A stretch of DNA of 64,000 nt. Origin: Microbacteriaceae bacterium (GTDB lineage: Bacteria; Actinomycetota; Actinomycetes; Actinomycetales; Microbacteriaceae). The stretch's first letter is position 1, and each line of letters opens with the position of its first letter. A program made the translations under genes and the position numbers. The stretch is taken from positions 93,072 through 157,071 of the forward strand of contig JAODMO010000054.1 in NCBI GenBank assembly GCA_025464995.1. The letters run 5' to 3'. This document shows, piece by piece, positions 19,921 to 31,665 of the stretch. The notes under the pieces were generated by a model. It had not been told where the DNA came from. It saw nothing but the letters and a program-made list of their open reading frames with translations, and searched no databases.

Positions 19921-19965
19921 ACGTGAGAAGAGGGGCCCCGCCGAGCGGACCCCCTCTTCTCACGT
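19921..19965. terminator. bidirectional terminator between regX3 and lpqE
   Basis: A perfect 15-bp inverted repeat (19921-19935 with 19951-19965) has a 15-nt loop that itself contains short GC complementarity. It sits between two convergent genes, 6 bases after regX3 and 11 before the lpqE stop. Confidence 0.8.
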
Positions 19966-19975
19966 TGCGTCGCGG

Positions 19976-20476
19976 CTAGCCGGCCGGCGTGCTTGTCGGC
20001 GAGCTCGAGGGGTCGATGGGAAGCAGCGTGCTGTACTCGGGAAGGCTGGCGTCGAGCACCGGCACGAGCACCTGCTCGCCCTGATGCGACCCGTACTGGG
20101 CGTACAGCGGCATGAGGCCGCCGACCTCGACGTCGGCGTCCGACAGCACGAGCGTGTCTTCGCCCGGCTGGCCGAACGACGCGGAGGAGTCGCCCGCGAC
20201 ATAGAGCTGCTTCTTGCCGGACCCGTCGCCGTACTCGAGGTTGACGAAGACGCCCTTGCTGCTGGTGTTGACGGCTGTCAGCACGAGGTTGACATCGGTG
20301 CCGTCCTCACTGATCGCCAGCACGTTGCGCACCTTGACGTCGCCGACGCTGAGGCTGACCCCGTCGCTCGGGTCGTATTCGATGAGTGTCGCCTTCTCGG
20401 AGAAGAGCGAGCAACCGGTCGTGCCAAGAAGCACAGCGCCGATGAGAATGGCGGATGCCGCACCGCGAGCAATCAC
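19976..20476 (-). CDS. lpqE: LpqE-like lipoprotein
   Basis: A 166-residue secreted lipoprotein. GTG 20476 is chosen because GGAGG lies 5 nt upstream and it places a signal peptide ([16 protein letters not shown]) and lipobox TTGC with Cys22 at the N-terminus. The mature part is a beta-rich domain ([32 protein letters not shown]), followed by a Ser/Thr/Pro tail. Its place divergent from carD is the same as that of lpqE in Mycobacterium tuberculosis. Function is not established; a copper-chaperone-like fold is possible but not shown. Confidence 0.8.
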   Translation of the reverse strand: MIARGAASAILIGAVLLGTTGCSLFSEKATLIEYDPSDGVSLSVGDVKVRNVLAISEDGTDVNLVLTAVNTSSKGVFVNLEYGDGSGKKQLYVAGDSSASFGQPGEDTLVLSDADVEVGGLMPLYAQYGSHQGEQVLVPVLDASLPEYSTLLPIDPSSSPTSTPAG

Positions 20477-20636
20477 TGGACCCTCCAGTACAGAGAAATT
20501 GATACCAGGATCGGGCGTTGACCGCACAGCCCTGCTGGAGCACCAGTTTAGCCAGAGCGGGTGTCCAAGCGGGGTAAGGCTGCCCTTACCTGAGAGGCAT
20601 TATGGTAAACTCGACGCCCGGAAAGGACGGGACAGT

Positions 20637-21134
20637 ATGTTGTTCGAGGTCGGAGAAACCGTCGTCTACCCGCGTCATGGAGCGGCGACCATCACAGAGG
20701 TCAAGACCCGGGTCATCAAGGGCACCGAGAAGCTGTACCTCACTCTTCGCGTCGCCGAGGGGGACTTGACCATCGAGGTCCCGGCCGACAACGTCGACCT
20801 CGTCGGTGTGCGTGATGTCATCAACCACGAGGGACTCGACGAGGTGTTCGGTGTCCTGCGGGCGCCATTCACGGAGGAGCCGACCAACTGGTCTCGCCGA
20901 TACAAGGCTAATCTCGAGAAGCTCGCCACCGGCGAGGTACTGAGAGTGGCCGAGGTCGTTCGCGACCTGTGGCGCCGTGACCAAGACAAAGGACTCTCGG
21001 CGGGAGAGAAGCGCATGCTCGTGAAGGCGCGGCAGGTGCTGACCTCCGAGCTCGCGCTCGCAGAGAAGATCGACGAAGAGAAGGCGACAATCGTGCTCGA
21101 CCAGGTACTCTCCTCCGACAGCGTGGCCACCTAA
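20637..21134 (+). CDS. carD: CarD-family transcriptional regulator
   Basis: A 165-residue protein. The N-terminal RNA-polymerase-interaction domain ([19 protein letters not shown], residues 1-55) binds the RNAP beta subunit. The helical C-terminal domain (about 65-165) contains the conserved Trp in NWSRRYKAN that wedges the upstream edge of the transcription bubble. CarD stabilises open complexes, notably at rRNA promoters, and is essential in mycobacteria. ATG 20637 matches the usual MxFxVGxxVVYP start. The frame is open upstream, but that stretch is antisense to lpqE. Confidence 0.95.
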   Translation: MLFEVGETVVYPRHGAATITEVKTRVIKGTEKLYLTLRVAEGDLTIEVPADNVDLVGVRDVINHEGLDEVFGVLRAPFTEEPTNWSRRYKANLEKLATGEVLRVAEVVRDLWRRDQDKGLSAGEKRMLVKARQVLTSELALAEKIDEEKATIVLDQVLSSDSVAT

Positions 21135-21169
21135 TCGCCCCCGTCACCGGCTCCACCGTCGCGATCGTC

Positions 21170-22306
21170 GTGGTCGCGGCGGGCAGCGGCACTCGACTGG
21201 GCGCCCCGGAGCCCAAGGCCTTCGTCTCCGTCGGCGGCAAGACGATCCTCGAGCACGCGCTCGACCGCGTCTTCTCCATTCGGGATGCGGCGCAGGTGAT
21301 CGTCGTGGCGCCCGCCGCCCAACTCGACGCCGCTCGAGAGATCGCGCTGCGCGTCGCCGGCCCCGCGGCCGACCATGTCGCGGTGGTCGCCGGGGGTGAC
21401 ACCAGGCAGCGGTCGGTATCCGCCGGCCTCGCATTGCTCGAGCCGACGGTCGGGGTCGTGCTCGTACACGACTCCGCCCGCTCGTTCACCCCGCCGAGCC
21501 AGTTCGAGGCGGTGATCGCGGGTGTCCGAGCCACCGGCGGCGGAATCGTGCCCGGGCTCGCCGTCGCCGACACGATCAAGCAGCTCGACTGGACGGGCGT
21601 CGTCGAACGCACCGTCGACCGGTCGCAGCTCGTCGCGGTGCAGACCCCGCAGGGCTTCCCGCGCGACGGGCTGCTCTCCGCGTACGCCGCCGCGGCCGAC
21701 GACTACACCGACGACGCCGCCCTGTTCGCGGCCGCGGGCCTACCGGTGACCGTCGTCGACGGCGACCCGCTCGCATTCAAGATCACGACCCCGTGGGACC
21801 TCCGCCGAGCGGAGTCCGTCGTCGGGGAGGCGTCGGCTCCCGTCATCCGCACCGGCATCGGAATAGACGTCCACGGCTTCGACGACGCCCGGCCACTCTG
21901 GCTTGCCGGACTCCACTGGCCGGACGAGCCTGGCCTCGCCGGCCACAGCGACGGGGATGCCGTGGCGCACGCCACGTGCGACGCGCTGCTCTCCGCCGCC
22001 GGCCTCGGCGACATCGGCGGCCGCTTCGGCACCGACGACCCGTTGTTCGCCGGCGCGCACGGCGACATATTCGTGCGGGAGACCGTGCGGCTGCTGGCGG
22101 AAGCGGGCTTCACGATCGACAACGTGGCGGTGCAGGTCGTCGGCAACCGGCCGCGGGTGAGCCCGCGACGCGTCGAGATGGAACAACGGATGTCGGCGCT
22201 CGTGGGTGCTCCCGTCAGCGTCTCGGCGACAACCACCGACGGGCTCGGCTTCACCGGGCGAGGCGAGGGCGTGACGGCAATCGCCACCGCACTGGTGCGC
22301 CGCTAA
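21170..22306 (+). CDS. ispDF: bifunctional IspD/IspF enzyme of the MEP isoprenoid pathway
   Basis: A fusion of 2-C-methyl-D-erythritol 4-phosphate cytidylyltransferase (residues 1 to about 220; [10 protein letters not shown] nucleotide loop, [19 protein letters not shown]) and the cyclodiphosphate synthase (about 225-378; zinc ligands in [20 protein letters not shown], then the [14 protein letters not shown] tail). It supplies IPP/DMAPP. The first usable start codon is GTG 21170, which cuts into the beta1 strand. The coding pattern continues upstream in frame (AIV) to the carD stop without any ATG, GTG or TTG, so the true start may be non-canonical. Confidence 0.93.
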   Translation: MVAAGSGTRLGAPEPKAFVSVGGKTILEHALDRVFSIRDAAQVIVVAPAAQLDAAREIALRVAGPAADHVAVVAGGDTRQRSVSAGLALLEPTVGVVLVHDSARSFTPPSQFEAVIAGVRATGGGIVPGLAVADTIKQLDWTGVVERTVDRSQLVAVQTPQGFPRDGLLSAYAAAADDYTDDAALFAAAGLPVTVVDGDPLAFKITTPWDLRRAESVVGEASAPVIRTGIGIDVHGFDDARPLWLAGLHWPDEPGLAGHSDGDAVAHATCDALLSAAGLGDIGGRFGTDDPLFAGAHGDIFVRETVRLLAEAGFTIDNVAVQVVGNRPRVSPRRVEMEQRMSALVGAPVSVSATTTDGLGFTGRGEGVTAIATALVRR

Positions 22307-22316
22307 ACTTGCCCGC

Positions 22317-23735
22317 GTGACTGTACGCCTCTACGACTCCAAATCGCAGGTCATCACCGATTTCGTGCCGATAGTGGCCGGTCAGGTGGGCCTCTACGTC
22401 TGCGGGCCGACCGTGCAGTCGTCGCCTCACATCGGACACCTGCGATCCGCGCTCGTCTACGACCTCTGGCGCCGGTGGCTCGTGTACCGCGGGTACGACG
22501 TGACCCTCGTGCGCAACGTCACCGACATCGACGACAAGATCCTGGCGAACGCGTCGTCGACGACGGAGGAATGGTGGGCGCTCGCGTACCGCTACGAGAT
22601 CGAGTTCACGAGCGGCTACAACCGCCTCGGCATCCAACCCCCCACGTACGAGCCGCGAGCCACCGCGAGCATCGGCGACATGCAGGCCATCATCCAGCGC
22701 CTCGTCGACAACGGACACGCGTACCCGGCGACGGATGGCTCGGGCGACGTCTACTTCGACACGACGAGTTGGCCCGCCTACGGTGCCTTGACGAACCAGA
22801 AGCCCGGCGACATGGTGGCGGCGTCCGACGCCGACGTCCGGGGCAAGCGAGCCGCGCAAGACTTCGCGCTGTGGAAGGCGCACAAGAACTCCGAGCCGGA
22901 GTCGGCCGCGTGGCCGTCGCCATGGGGCGCCGGCCGTCCCGGCTGGCACATCGAGTGCTCGGCGATGAGCGCGCGGTACCTCGGCGGGCACTTCGACATC
23001 CACGGCGGCGGGCTCGACCTGCGGTTCCCACACCACGAGAACGAGCTCGCACAGTCGACGGCGGCCGGCGACGAGTTCGCGAACTACTGGGTGCACAACG
23101 GGCTCGTCAATATCAACGGCCAGAAGATGTCGAAGTCGCTCGGTAACTCCATCTACGCGTCCGAGTTCCTCGATCTCGCCCGGCCGCTCGTCATCCGCTA
23201 CTACCTCGGCGCCGCGCACTACCGTTCCACCATCGACTACCACGACGGTGCACTCGTCGAGGCGGAGGCCGCGCTCGAGCGCATCGAGGTCTTCCTCGAC
23301 CGCTCGCAACGTCGCATCGCCAGCACACGGTTCGTCGCCGCGGGTGTACCCACCGTGCCGGAGGAGTTCGGCGAGGCGATGGACGACGACCTGGCGATAC
23401 CGCAAGCGCTCGCCGTGCTGCACGAGCACGTGCGGGCCGGGAATGCCGCGCTCGACAGCGAGGATCTCGCCCTCGTCGCCCGCATCCGGGCCGAGGTCTT
23501 GGCGATGGCCGAGGTGCTCGGCATCAACCCCGGCGCGCCCGAGTGGGCCACTGTAAGCTCTCTACCGGCGGAACGGGCACTGGCCTCCCTCGTCGAACGG
23601 CTTATTGCCGACCGTGAGCACGCACGGGAGACCCGCGATTTCAGCGCAGCTGACCGCATTCGTGATGAACTAGTGGCCGCGGGCATCTCTATTGAGGACA
23701 CCCCGTCCGGCCCCCATTGGAGTATTGAGTCGTGA
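22317..23735 (+). CDS. cysS: cysteinyl-tRNA synthetase
   Basis: A 472-residue class I aminoacyl-tRNA synthetase. The HIGH motif is in [15 protein letters not shown] (about 38-41). Zinc ligands include the Cys of YVCGPTV and those of WHIECSAMS and [15 protein letters not shown] is in [11 protein letters not shown]. The C-terminal helical domain ends in [18 protein letters not shown]. It charges tRNA-Cys. GTG start 10 bases after ispDF; the stop overlaps the rlmB start by 4 nt. The ispF-cysS-rlmB order is conserved in actinobacteria. Confidence 0.96.
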   Translation: MTVRLYDSKSQVITDFVPIVAGQVGLYVCGPTVQSSPHIGHLRSALVYDLWRRWLVYRGYDVTLVRNVTDIDDKILANASSTTEEWWALAYRYEIEFTSGYNRLGIQPPTYEPRATASIGDMQAIIQRLVDNGHAYPATDGSGDVYFDTTSWPAYGALTNQKPGDMVAASDADVRGKRAAQDFALWKAHKNSEPESAAWPSPWGAGRPGWHIECSAMSARYLGGHFDIHGGGLDLRFPHHENELAQSTAAGDEFANYWVHNGLVNINGQKMSKSLGNSIYASEFLDLARPLVIRYYLGAAHYRSTIDYHDGALVEAEAALERIEVFLDRSQRRIASTRFVAAGVPTVPEEFGEAMDDDLAIPQALAVLHEHVRAGNAALDSEDLALVARIRAEVLAMAEVLGINPGAPEWATVSSLPAERALASLVERLIADREHARETRDFSAADRIRDELVAAGISIEDTPSGPHWSIES

Positions 23736-24760
23736 AGAATCCAGGTAACAAGCCGCGCGCAGGCGCCGTCCGCAAGACGAGCACGGGCAAGCAGGTCGGC
23801 TCGGGTGGCCAGGGCCGACAGGCTCTCGAGGGCAAGAAGCCGACCCCCAAGGCGGTTGATCGCCCGTACCACCCCGCGGGGAAGCGCAAGGCCGCGAACG
23901 AGCGTTTCGAGGCGGCCGGCGGCCGTAAGCCGTCGCGTGGCAAGGAGGCGCCCGGCGCCGAGCAGCGGCCCCAGCAGCAGCAACGCCGCGCCAAGTCGGG
24001 CGACGAGGTCGAGGTCGTGACCGGCCGCAACTCCGTGCTCGAGGCCTTGCGTGCCAAGATCCCCGCCCAGACGCTCTACATGGCGACGCGCATCGAGTAC
24101 GACGACCGCGTCAAGGAGGTCGTGAAGATCGCGACGACCCGCGGCATCCCGATTCTCGAGGTCATGCGCCCCGAGCTCGACCGCCTCGCCGGTTTCGACT
24201 CGGTGCACCAGGGCCTCGCGCTCAAGGTGCCGCCCTACGAGTACGCGCACCCGATGGAGCTGCTCGAGAAGATCGAGAAGTCCGGTCGCGTTCCGCTGCT
24301 CGTGGCGCTCGACGGCATCACCGACCCGCGCAACCTCGGTGCCATCATCCGCTCGGTCGCGGCCTTCGGCGGACACGGAGTCATCGTGCCCCAGCGCCGG
24401 TCGGTCGGGCTCACGGCCTCCGCGTGGAAGACCTCCGCCGGTGCCGCCGCTCGCACGCCCGTCGCCATGGCGTCGAACCTGAACGCCACGATCAAGGCCT
24501 ACAAGGAGCGCGGCGTGTTCGTGCTCGGCCTCGCGGGCGACGGCGAGGTCTCGCTTCCCGACCTCGCCCTCGCGAAAGAGCCGGTGCTGCTCGTCATCGG
24601 AAGCGAGGGCAAGGGGCTGTCACGCCTCGTCACCGAGAACTGCGACGCCGTGGTGTCGATTCCGATCAACGCCGCGACCGAGTCGCTCAACGCCGGCATC
24701 GCCGCGTCCGTCGCTCTCTACGAGGTCAGCCGCCTGCGCGCGGCCGCCAAGAAGAGGTAA
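23732..24760 (+). CDS. rlmB: 23S rRNA (guanosine 2251-2'-O)-methyltransferase RlmB-like (TrmH family)
   Basis: A 342-residue SpoU/TrmH-family methyltransferase. The first 85 residues are a Lys/Arg-rich disordered extension typical of actinobacterial members. A substrate-binding domain follows (VVTGRNSVLEALRAKIPAQ), then the knotted SAM domain with motifs DPRNLGAIIRSV, IGSEGKGLSRLV and IPINAATESLNA. It 2'-O-methylates rRNA. GTG start inside the cysS stop (GTGA). Confidence 0.9.
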   Translation: MKNPGNKPRAGAVRKTSTGKQVGSGGQGRQALEGKKPTPKAVDRPYHPAGKRKAANERFEAAGGRKPSRGKEAPGAEQRPQQQQRRAKSGDEVEVVTGRNSVLEALRAKIPAQTLYMATRIEYDDRVKEVVKIATTRGIPILEVMRPELDRLAGFDSVHQGLALKVPPYEYAHPMELLEKIEKSGRVPLLVALDGITDPRNLGAIIRSVAAFGGHGVIVPQRRSVGLTASAWKTSAGAAARTPVAMASNLNATIKAYKERGVFVLGLAGDGEVSLPDLALAKEPVLLVIGSEGKGLSRLVTENCDAVVSIPINAATESLNAGIAASVALYEVSRLRAAAKKR

Positions 24761-24804
24761 CCGCCCGCCTCGCCACTCAGCCGACTGAGGGCGCGCCGGG
24801 CGCA

Positions 24805-26079
24805 TCAGACCGACGAACGCCAGTCGTCGGCGACCGTGTCGACCGGCACGGTGATGGTGCCCGTCGGGGGATCGATGACGGTCGCCTCGTCGCGCCGGTG
24901 CCGCAGCACGTTGTCGATGTAACTCGACACGGCCTCGGCGAGCGGTACGTCCCGTGCCTCGTTCTGCGAGAGGTACCAGCGGTGGTCGAGCAGCTGGTGG
25001 AAGACCTCGGCAGGCTCGAGCCGCCCCTTGAGCTCCTTCGGGATGGCGCGGATGACCGGCTCGAACACCCTCTGCGCCCACTCGTGCGCGACGACCTCCT
25101 CGTCGATGTTCTGCTTGCCGAAGCTCGCGGTGTACGAGTCGAGGTCGTTGAGCAGGCGGCGCGCCTGGTTCTCCTGCGCGTCGAGTCCCGTCAGTCGCAG
25201 CAGCCGCCGCGAGTGATGTCCGGCGTCGACGACTTTCGGCTGGATGCGCACCTTCGTGCCCGTGTCATCCGTCTTGATCGCCAGTTCCTCGATGTCGAAG
25301 CCGAGCTCGTTGAGGCGCTGCACGCGCTCGTTGATCCTCCAGCGCTCAGACGAGTCGAACTGCTCGGAGCCCGTGAGCTCCTTCCACAGCGTGCGGTACT
25401 GGGCGACGATTCCGTCGCTGATGGCGATGGGGTCGACCTCCTCGGCCATCTTGCCGCCGGCCTGCAGGTCGAAGAGCTCGCCCGCGATGTTGACGCGCGC
25501 GATCTCGAGGTCGTTCTCCCGCTGGCCGTTCGAGAGGCCGTCGTACAGCTGGCCGGTCTCGGCGTCGACGAGGTAGGCCGCAAAGGCGCCGGCGTCGCGG
25601 CGGAACAGCGTGTTCGAAAGCGAGACGTCGCCCCAGAAGAACCCGATGACGTGCAGGCGCACGAGCAGCACCGCGAGGGCGTCGACGAGCCGGGTCGCGG
25701 TGTCGGGGCGGAGTGTCTGCGAGAACAGGGCGCGGTAGGGCAGCGAGAACTTGAGGTGGCGGGTGACGAGGGCCGACTCGAGCGGATCGTCGCGCTCGGT
25801 CGTGCGATTGGTGATGACGGCGACGGGGTCGACGCACGGGATGTCGAGTCGCTGGAGCGTGCGCAGCACCTCGTACTCCTTGCGCGCCAGCTCGCCCGAC
25901 GTCTCCTTGATGGCGACGACGTAGCCGCTCAGGTGCACGAATCGCACGAGGTGTCGCGAGATGCCCTTCGGCAGGGCGGCGATGTTCTCGTCGGGCCAGA
26001 CCTCGAGCGGCGAGCTCCAGGGCAGGTCCAGCAGTGCCGGATCCACCGTCGCAGCGGTGATGTTCAGTGAGCCACTCAT
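24805..26079 (-). CDS. DUF4032 protein with kinase-like core
   Basis: A 424-residue protein. The N-terminal half resembles a protein/LPS-kinase fold: VVAIKETSGELARKEYEVL (candidate ATP Lys and helix C Glu), a catalytic-loop-like FWGDVSLSNTLF, and LVDAETGQL in place of DFG. The C-terminal half (about 220-400) is the family-specific DUF4032 region. In actinobacteria the family often sits beside the sugar-importer ATPase, as here. Catalysis has not been shown and the active-site residues deviate from true kinases. Divergent from rlmB's 3' end and 124 bases downstream of ugpC on the same strand. Confidence 0.8.
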   Translation of the reverse strand: MSGSLNITAATVDPALLDLPWSSPLEVWPDENIAALPKGISRHLVRFVHLSGYVVAIKETSGELARKEYEVLRTLQRLDIPCVDPVAVITNRTTERDDPLESALVTRHLKFSLPYRALFSQTLRPDTATRLVDALAVLLVRLHVIGFFWGDVSLSNTLFRRDAGAFAAYLVDAETGQLYDGLSNGQRENDLEIARVNIAGELFDLQAGGKMAEEVDPIAISDGIVAQYRTLWKELTGSEQFDSSERWRINERVQRLNELGFDIEELAIKTDDTGTKVRIQPKVVDAGHHSRRLLRLTGLDAQENQARRLLNDLDSYTASFGKQNIDEEVVAHEWAQRVFEPVIRAIPKELKGRLEPAEVFHQLLDHRWYLSQNEARDVPLAEAVSSYIDNVLRHRRDEATVIDPPTGTITVPVDTVADDWRSSV

Positions 26080-26129
26080 GGTCGTTGCCGTTTCTTCGAA
26101 TCAGGGATGCTGCGTGATCGCTGGTTAAC

Positions 26130-26194
26130 GGGATCGAGCTTGCCGGGATCGCCCTGCGGTTGCTCCGCGGGCGGTCTCGACAAGCTCGATACCC
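26130..26194. repeat. REP-like imperfect palindrome between ugpC and the DUF4032 gene
   Basis: Two arms of about 25 nt (26130-26153 and 26170-26194) are complementary apart from a few mismatches and one bulge, around a short GC-rich loop. The core TCGAGCTTG/CAAGCTCGA lies within a GGTCTCGACAAGCTCGATACC-like unit that recalls dispersed intergenic palindromes of Microbacteriaceae genomes. Only one copy is visible in this window. Confidence 0.55.
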
Positions 26195-26203
26195 ATGCTC
26201 CGA

Positions 26204-27304
<1,101 letters not shown>

Positions 27305-27511
27305 GACTATTAATGCTCCTTCACCGGCAGGTACGTGCCGGACGATCCGAGTGAATGGACAGCGACTAGGGGTCGCCAGAATCATTATGGCACTAACTCC
27401 CGCACAGCCGCCGTTTGGGCGATTCCCAGAATGCGCTCCTAAGATCGGAAAAGCTCGCTGTTCCCTGATTCTTCGAGCGCCAACTTTTCCCTTCATCTCC
27501 TGTGAGGTTCG

Positions 27512-28438
27512 ATGACGTACGGCACTTCTGGCAGCGACCGCCAGAGCAAGAACGAGCGACGCGAAGCGGCGCGCGAAAAAGCGAAGGTGCTTCGTGACCA
27601 GCAGCGCAAGAAGGAGAAGCGCAGCAAGGTCGTGCTGCAGGGTGGTGTGATCATCGCCTCGCTCGCGATCCTCATGGTCATCGGCCTGGTCATCGTCAAC
27701 TCGGTGAAGGCGCCGAGCCCCGGTCCGCGCAACATGCTCAGCGACGGCATCCTCATCGGCGAGGGTTTCACCGCGACGCCCACTGCCGCCCTTCAGCCCG
27801 GGGAGGACCCGGTGCCGAACGTGGTGGATGAATCTTCCGACGTCATCCACATCCAGATGTTCGTCGACTACTTCTGCCCGATCTGCGGCGAGTTCGAGAA
27901 GGCCAACGGCGACCAGATCACCACGTGGGTCGAGAGCGGCGCCGCGAGCGTGGAGATCTTCCCGATGGCGATCCTCGACAGGCTGTCGCAGGGCACGAAG
28001 TACGCGACCAGGGCCGCCAACGCCGCGGCGTGTGTCGCAGACGCCTCGCCCGACCAGTACTACGACTTCAACACGATCCTGTTCGAGAACCAGCCGAAGG
28101 AGGGCTCGGCCGGACTCACCGATGCGCAGCTCATCGCGCTGACGGAGGAGGCGGGCGTCGCCAAGCCGAGCGTCATCGCCAACTGCATCGAAGAGCAGAA
28201 GTTCAAGAACTGGGTCGCGGATGCGCGCGCGCGCGCCCAGAACGGTCCGATCCCCAACAGCAACGTCGACAGTGTCGCCGGAACGCCCACGGTCATCGTC
28301 AACGGCGTGAAGTACACCGGTGCGCTCAACGATCCGAAGGCGTTCTCCGCCTTCGTCATCCAGGCCGAGAACACGAACTTCAACGAGAAGTCCACCGCGA
28401 CTCCCACTCCGACGCCCACCCCGACCCCGGCGCCCTAG
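27512..28438 (+). CDS. membrane-anchored DsbA-family thioredoxin-like protein
   Basis: A 308-residue protein. A charged cytoplasmic N-terminus (1-40) is followed by one transmembrane helix (about 44-66) and an extracytoplasmic DsbA-like domain with active-site CPIC in [16 protein letters not shown] (about residue 124), a helical insertion, and the cis-Pro loop [10 protein letters not shown]. The C-terminus is a Thr-Pro repeat tail. It likely oxidises or isomerises disulfides in exported proteins. Divergent from ugpC; the 207-base gap holds both promoters. Confidence 0.88.
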   Translation: MTYGTSGSDRQSKNERREAAREKAKVLRDQQRKKEKRSKVVLQGGVIIASLAILMVIGLVIVNSVKAPSPGPRNMLSDGILIGEGFTATPTAALQPGEDPVPNVVDESSDVIHIQMFVDYFCPICGEFEKANGDQITTWVESGAASVEIFPMAILDRLSQGTKYATRAANAAACVADASPDQYYDFNTILFENQPKEGSAGLTDAQLIALTEEAGVAKPSVIANCIEEQKFKNWVADARARAQNGPIPNSNVDSVAGTPTVIVNGVKYTGALNDPKAFSAFVIQAENTNFNEKSTATPTPTPTPTPAP

Positions 28439-28444
28439 AACAGA

Positions 28445-28450
28445 TAGCGT
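28445..28450 (+). promoter_or_regulatory. leaderless -10 element (TAGCGT) for nadE
   Basis: TAGCGT starts 6 bases after the DsbA-like stop and ends 7 nt before the nadE ATG. No ribosome site is present. The same hexamer precedes the gene at 327. Confidence 0.5.
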
Positions 28451-28457
28451 TGTGGGC

Positions 28458-29285
<828 letters not shown>

Positions 29286-29329
29286 GCGACACGCGACACG
29301 CGGCATGACGACCGTGCCCGAATCGACGG

Positions 29330-29791
29330 ATGCCCGTGCCTGAGTCACCGGAATCCGCTGAGGCCCGAGGCGCCTACTCCCTCGAGATCGAAGAGGGGAT
29401 AGCGACGCTGTACCGCGCGAGCAAGGCACGCGCGAAGTCGCTGCTGGCGCGGTTCGACCCCGACCTGCCGATGGCCGGCTACCTCGTGTTGCGGTACGTG
29501 ATGGCTCATGAGCCCGTGCGCGCCGGCGGGATCTCCGTGGCGCTCGACATGGACAAGAGCGCGGTGAGCCGCCAGATCTCGATGCTGCGCGAGAGCGGGC
29601 TGTTGCTCAGTCAGCCGGATCCGGACGACGGCCGGGCGTCGCTTCTCATCTCCAGCGACTCCGCGAAGACCGCGCTCGAGTCGTTCAGGGCCGACCTGAA
29701 GTCGGACTACCAGCGCATCCTCGAGTCGTGGGACACCGACGAGATCCACACGTTCGCGGCGCTGCTCGCGAAGTTCAACGCCCGGTTCTGA
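29330..29791 (+). CDS. MarR-family transcriptional regulator
   Basis: A 153-residue winged-helix protein. MAGYLVLRYVMAHEPVRAGG leads into the recognition helix (SVALDMDKSAVSRQISMLRESGLL) and the wing (PDPDDGRASLLISSDS), the classic MarR pattern. Dimerisation helices lie at both ends. It sits between nadE and pnuC and could respond to a phenolic ligand or to NAD precursors; no operator could be assigned. Confidence 0.85.
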   Translation: MPVPESPESAEARGAYSLEIEEGIATLYRASKARAKSLLARFDPDLPMAGYLVLRYVMAHEPVRAGGISVALDMDKSAVSRQISMLRESGLLLSQPDPDDGRASLLISSDSAKTALESFRADLKSDYQRILESWDTDEIHTFAALLAKFNARF

Positions 29792-29881
29792 GCGGATGCT
29801 CGAGGGAATGCCCGGCAGGCACGAAGGGTGTCACGGTAGCGTTCGACCTGCCCGGGCGAGCGAGGCACCCGAGAGGGAGAC

Positions 29882-30544
29882 ATGACAGTCATTCGGTGGC
29901 TCTTCGACGCCCAACTCGTGATCGGCGACCAGACGGTGCTGTGGCGCGAGATCATCGGCAACGTGTTCGGCCTCCTCAGCGCACTGGGCGGCATGCGCCG
30001 CAGGGTGTGGGCGTGGCCCGTCGGCATCGTCGGCAACGTGCTGCTGTTCACCGTGTTCCTCGGCGCCGTCTTCGACACACCGAACCCGGTCAACCTGCTC
30101 GGCCAGGCCGGGCGGCAGCTGATGTTCATCGTGGTCTCCGTCTACGGCTGGTACTCGTGGCGTCATCACCGCGACACGGATGGCTCGGCCGTCGAGCCCC
30201 GTTGGGCGGGTAACCGCGCACGCATCCTGCTCGCCGTCGGCCTCGTCGCCGGCACCGCCATCCTCACCCCCGTCTTCCGCACGTTGGGCTCCTTCGAACC
30301 GGTGTGGGCCGACGCCTGGATCTTCACGGGCTCGCTGCTCGCGACCTACGGAATGGCCAAGGGGTGGGTCGAGTTCTGGCTCATCTGGGTCGCCGTCGAC
30401 CTCGTCGGCGTTCCGCTGCTCATCAGCGCGGGCTACTACGCCTCCGCGTTCATGTACGTCTTCTACGGGGTCTTCACGCTCGTCGGGTTCTTCGTCTGGG
30501 CGCGTGCGCGCGTGCGCACCTCCCGACTCATCGCCGTCTCGTAG
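29882..30544 (+). CDS. pnuC: nicotinamide riboside transporter PnuC-like protein
   Basis: A 220-residue membrane protein with about seven helices and the PnuC features EIIGNVFGLLSALGG, WAWPVGIVGNVLL (WxWPxGIxG-type motif), VSVYGWYSWRHH and a VEFWLIWVAVDLVGVPLL segment. PnuC imports nicotinamide riboside or a related vitamin precursor, trapped by intracellular phosphorylation. Start ATG 29882 follows AGGGAG by 4 nt. Close to nadE, supporting an NAD role. Confidence 0.88.
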   Translation: MTVIRWLFDAQLVIGDQTVLWREIIGNVFGLLSALGGMRRRVWAWPVGIVGNVLLFTVFLGAVFDTPNPVNLLGQAGRQLMFIVVSVYGWYSWRHHRDTDGSAVEPRWAGNRARILLAVGLVAGTAILTPVFRTLGSFEPVWADAWIFTGSLLATYGMAKGWVEFWLIWVAVDLVGVPLLISAGYYASAFMYVFYGVFTLVGFFVWARARVRTSRLIAVS

Positions 30545-30685
30545 AGCGCGGGCGGGCGGGCGTGCTGCGTCTTGCGACGCAATGCGTCGGAATGTGACGA
30601 TCCCGACCTGCGATTCGGGGCGAAGCTTGCGAGTCTGGATGGACACAGTCGATCAGCGGGCCATCCCGCCCCTCCGGAGGAATCC

Positions 30686-31657
30686 ATGTCAGCTCAGACA
30701 CCCCTTGTCGCCCCGCCCAAGAAGCGCGGTCGTCTCTACGCCATCATCGCCGCCGCCATCGTCGTGGTCATCGCGATTGTCATCGGCATCTCCGTCGCCA
30801 ACTCGGCGAAGTCGTCGGGTGACGGCGCGGCAGCTGGCGACGGCGCGATCACGAAGGGCCTCGGCTCCGAGGCCGACCCGGTGAAGATCGGTGTCGTGGG
30901 GGCTAGCGACCCCTACTGGGAGGTCTACAAGCAGGCCACGGCCGACGCCGGCATCTCGGTCGAGATCGTCGACTTCACCGACTACGCGCAGCCCAACCCC
31001 GCGCTGACCGAGGGAGACCTCGACCTCAACCAGTTCCAGCACATCATCTACCTCGCCCAGTACAACGAGTCGGCGGGCGAAGACCTCGCGCCGATCGGCG
31101 CGACGGCCATCTACCCGCTCGGTCTCTACTCGACCAAGTACACCTCGGTCGACGACATCAAGGAGGGCGAGACGGTCGCCATCCCGAACGACGCCAGCAA
31201 CCTGGCCCGCGCCCTGCTCGTGCTGCAGGCGTCCGATCTCGTCGAACTGAAGGATGGCGGCAGCCCGTTCTCCACCGTCGACGACGTGCTTCCCTCGTCC
31301 AAGGTGAAGGTCACGACCCTCGACGCCGCGCTCACCCCGACGTCGCTCCCCGACGTCGCCGCCGCGATCATCAACAACGACTTCGTCGAAGACGCCGGCC
31401 TGTCCTTCGACGACGCCATCGCGAGCGACGACCCGACAGACCCGTCCGCGCAGCCCTACATCAACATCTTCGCCGCGCGCGCCGAAGACAAGGACAACGA
31501 GGTGCTCGGCGAACTGGTCAAGATCTTCCAAAACACGAAGAGCGTCACCGACGGCCTGCAGGAGACGTCCGGCGGCACCGCGACCCTCGTCACCACACCG
31601 GTCGACGAGCTCGTGGACTCCCTGAAGAAGGTCCAGTCGGACTACGCGAGCCAGTAG
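30686..31657 (+). CDS. metQ: methionine ABC transporter substrate-binding protein MetQ (NlpA family)
   Basis: A 323-residue protein. The NlpA fold begins at about residue 67 (PVKIGVVGASDPYWEVYKQ), with DYAQPNPALTEGDLDLNQFQH and YPLGLYSTKYTSVDDIKEG typical of MetQ. The N-terminus has a hydrophobic segment (YAIIAAAIVVVIAIVIGISVA, within 18-38) but no lipobox Cys, so it is probably membrane-tethered by an uncleaved helix. GGAGG lies 5 nt before ATG 30686. First gene of metQ-metN-metI; no SAM riboswitch was recognised upstream. Confidence 0.93.
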   Translation: MSAQTPLVAPPKKRGRLYAIIAAAIVVVIAIVIGISVANSAKSSGDGAAAGDGAITKGLGSEADPVKIGVVGASDPYWEVYKQATADAGISVEIVDFTDYAQPNPALTEGDLDLNQFQHIIYLAQYNESAGEDLAPIGATAIYPLGLYSTKYTSVDDIKEGETVAIPNDASNLARALLVLQASDLVELKDGGSPFSTVDDVLPSSKVKVTTLDAALTPTSLPDVAAAIINNDFVEDAGLSFDDAIASDDPTDPSAQPYINIFAARAEDKDNEVLGELVKIFQNTKSVTDGLQETSGGTATLVTTPVDELVDSLKKVQSDYASQ

Positions 31658-31665
31658 GACGAGCG

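Noticed and set aside
30545..30685. SAM riboswitch upstream of metQ
   Set aside because: The 141-base leader has GC-rich segments but none of the conserved cores of the SAM riboswitch classes that I could recognise.
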